Part shown: in pieces, positions 31,462 through 32,538 of the stretch
How the letters are laid out: every line of letters begins with the position of its first letter
Numbering within the stretch: the first letter of the stretch is position 1
Origin: Bacillota bacterium
GTDB taxonomy: Bacteria; Bacillota; Clostridia; Christensenellales; UMGS416
Assembly: GCA_023422005.1 (NCBI GenBank)
Contig: JAEZSC010000045.1
Location: 1-32,538 of the forward strand
DNA length: 32,538 nt
Direction of reading: 5' to 3'
Made by a program: the position numbers and the translations under genes
Notes under the pieces: generated by a model
Databases searched by the model: none
The model's input: only the letters and a program-made list of their open reading frames with translations
What the model was told of the DNA's origin: nothing

Positions 31462-32012
31462 GTTTGCGAACCTCCATGCAAATCGTTCTCGCCTTCCAAG
31501 AGGCAGTCATTGATCCATTGGGCTACTTCCGGCAGATCCAGCGGCACATCGCCCAGCACTGTGCGGATATCTTCGGTGTTAAACTCGAACTTGCGGCCAT
31601 CCACGCTGTGGTTCAGACGGAAGTCCAGTTCCGGGTTGGCGCTCACCAGCAGAAACACCGTGGCTGCCAGGTCTCCCAGGGGCTGGCGGTCGATGTGCCC
31701 CAGACGATAGCTGCCTTCCAACGTGGTTCCCTGCCCGGGCTGTGAGTTCAGCCGAAACGCGCCTCCGCATTGCAGGCAGCCTTCGCGGAACATCGGGATG
31801 CCCAGGCCTACCTTCCTCGTGCTGCGGCTGGTCACAAACGGGTCCTGCACCCGAAGGGCCTGCTCGGCGCTCATACCGCAGCCGTCGTCGGCGATGCGCA
31901 CCGTGAGCAAATCTTCTGCGCTGCTCTCCTCCACATCGATGCAGATGTGCCGCGCGCCGGCGGTGATGGCGTTCTGCGCCAGGTCGAGGATGTGCAGCGA
32001 GATCTCTTTCAT
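31458..32012 (-). CDS. Stand-alone HATPase (GHKL) domain protein in the hydrogenase operon
   Basis: 184 residues. The first 105 are a histidine-kinase-like ATPase domain: N-box LDLAQNAITAGA (9-20, Asn14), G1 DDGCGM (42-47) and G2 GLGIPM (69-74). There is no dimerisation/phosphoacceptor domain, sensor or receiver, so it is not a complete kinase. The C-terminal 80 residues are of unclear fold. It sits between hydC (3 nt gap) and the HndB-like gene (4 nt overlap), so it is made together with the hydrogenase. Roles such as anti-sigma-like kinase, assembly ATPase or regulator are possible; none is shown by the sequence. Confidence 0.85.
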   Translation of the reverse strand: MKEISLHILDLAQNAITAGARHICIDVEESSAEDLLTVRIADDGCGMSAEQALRVQDPFVTSRSTRKVGLGIPMFREGCLQCGGAFRLNSQPGQGTTLEGSYRLGHIDRQPLGDLAATVFLLVSANPELDFRLNHSVDGRKFEFNTEDIRTVLGDVPLDLPEVAQWINDCLLEGENDLHGGSQT

Positions 32013-32015
32013 ACC

Positions 32016-32489
32016 CTACTTGTATTTGGCGAGGATGCCTGGCACTTCTTCAGCGGTCAGCCGGCCGTAGACGTCGTCGCCCACCATGATGACCGGGGCA
32101 AGACCGCAGCAGCCCAGGCAACGGGTCTGCAGCAGCGTGAACTTACCGTCGGGCGTCGTCTTTCCGGGCTTTACCTTCAACTCCTGAGCCAGGCGGTCCA
32201 AAACCTTTTCGGAACCCTTGACGTAGCAGGCTGTGCCCATGCACACGCTGATGACATGCTCGCCGGTGCCTTCCAACGTGAACTGTGAATAGAAAGTCGC
32301 CACGCCGTAGATTTCGGTCAACGGGATGTTCAGGCCTTCGGAAATACGCACCTGCACCTCGATGGGCAGGTAGCCGAAGATTTCCTGAGCCGCCTGCATG
32401 ACCGGCATCAGCGGGCCATCGGTGTGCTGATAGCTTGCGATGACCGCGTCAAGCTTGTCGAATTTTTCTTTTTCCTTGCGAACGTCCAT
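32016..32489 (-). CDS. hydC: Hydrogenase NuoE-like [2Fe-2S] subunit (HydC/HndA)
   Basis: A 157-residue thioredoxin-fold ferredoxin that partners HydB. It has the NuoE pattern: helical N-terminus (PLMPVMQAAQEIFGYLP), then GVATFYSQF, and the four cluster ligands Cys83 and Cys88 (CMGTAC) with Cys124 and Cys128 (RCLGCCGLAPV). Length is normal for the family. The ATG at 32489 follows GGGGGACC. It is the first visible gene of the operon hydC-HATPase-hndB-like-hydB-hydA; only 49 nt of upstream sequence are in the window. Confidence 0.96.
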   Translation of the reverse strand: MDVRKEKEKFDKLDAVIASYQHTDGPLMPVMQAAQEIFGYLPIEVQVRISEGLNIPLTEIYGVATFYSQFTLEGTGEHVISVCMGTACYVKGSEKVLDRLAQELKVKPGKTTPDGKFTLLQTRCLGCCGLAPVIMVGDDVYGRLTAEEVPGILAKYK

Positions 32490-32508
32490 TCCAGGTCCCC
32501 CTTCTATG

Positions 32509-32526
32509 TTTGGAAGCTTTTCCGAA
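32509..32526. promoter_or_regulatory. Imperfect palindrome upstream of hydC, possible operator
   Basis: TTTGGAA and TTCCGAA in inverted orientation around GCTT (one mismatched pair), 20-37 nt before the hydC start. It does not match the Rex half-site pattern well. The window edge cuts the promoter region, so this is weak. Confidence 0.25.
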
Positions 32527-32538
32527 CAATATGAACGG

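Noticed and set aside
32509..32538. Rex (NADH-sensing) operator before hydC
   Set aside because: Only a TTGTT-like half-site on the minus strand near the window edge; the palindrome at 32509-32526 does not fit the Rex consensus. The rest of the promoter is outside the window.
1..32538. CRISPR array, rRNA genes, insertion sequences
   Set aside because: Read through on both strands; no regularly spaced repeats, rRNA segments or transposase frames were seen.

Overview
The window looks like chromosomal DNA from a GC-rich, strictly anaerobic, fermentative Firmicute, most likely class Clostridia. Evidence: sigma-A style promoters and AGGAGG-type ribosome binding sites; the tig-clpP-clpX order; a miaB-mutS-mutL-miaA-hfq-ynbB operon facing lexA; a TPP riboswitch in front of a ThiT-type thiamine transporter; and a multi-subunit, NAD(P)-linked [FeFe]-hydrogenase operon. 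I cannot place it to genus. I see no CRISPR array, rRNA, insertion sequence or intact prophage.

Layout. 1-1501 (minus): most of a glutamine-dependent NAD synthase, cut by the window edge. 1788-4981 (plus): trigger factor, ClpP and ClpX. 5242-7401 (minus): a TPR-GAF-degenerate GGDEF protein, divergent from purB (7605-9041). 9321-9395 (minus): tRNA-Trp with its own promoter and terminator. 9477-10753 (plus): proC and rnhA, overlapping by 4 nt. 10978-12030 (plus): a complete tyrosine recombinase, preceded by an unusual three-arm alternating repeat and followed by a second large inverted repeat. 12212-12841 (plus): lexA with an SOS box over its own promoter. 12949-21456 (minus): the mismatch-repair/tRNA-modification operon miaB-mutS-mutL-miaA-hfq-like-ynbB, with a YfbR-like nucleotidase upstream of its promoter. 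22136-23220 (plus): TPP riboswitch and thiT. 23286-24764 (minus): pgi. 24953-27430 (plus): a small secreted or anchored protein, then a DUF1638-DUF3810 pair. 27494-32489 (minus): hydC, a lone HATPase, an HndB-like ferredoxin, hydB and hydA, transcribed from beyond the right edge.

How the genes work together. Tig, ClpP and ClpX cover folding and proteolysis. MutS and MutL carry out mismatch repair, MiaA and MiaB make ms2i6A37 in tRNA, and LexA runs the SOS response. The hydrogenase operon encodes NADH/FMN, ferredoxin-like and H-cluster modules, as in electron-bifurcating HydABC or Hnd enzymes, so NAD(P)H and ferredoxin reoxidation is probably coupled to H2. The riboswitch ties thiamine uptake to TPP level.

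Most of the window is housekeeping. The parts most worth a second look are the repeat architecture around the tyrosine recombinase, a pair of near-identical REP-like palindromes after clpX and purB, a strongly divergent Hfq whose tail overlaps the next gene, an HD-to-HE substitution in the YfbR-like protein, the degenerate GGDEF protein, a ThiT with three extra predicted N-terminal helices, and the uncharacterised DUF1638-DUF3810 pair. No gene-free stretch exceeds 300 bases; the longest gaps (1502-1787, 4982-5241, 9042-9320, 10754-10977, 22108-22383) hold the promoters, repeats, terminators, tRNA and riboswitch listed.
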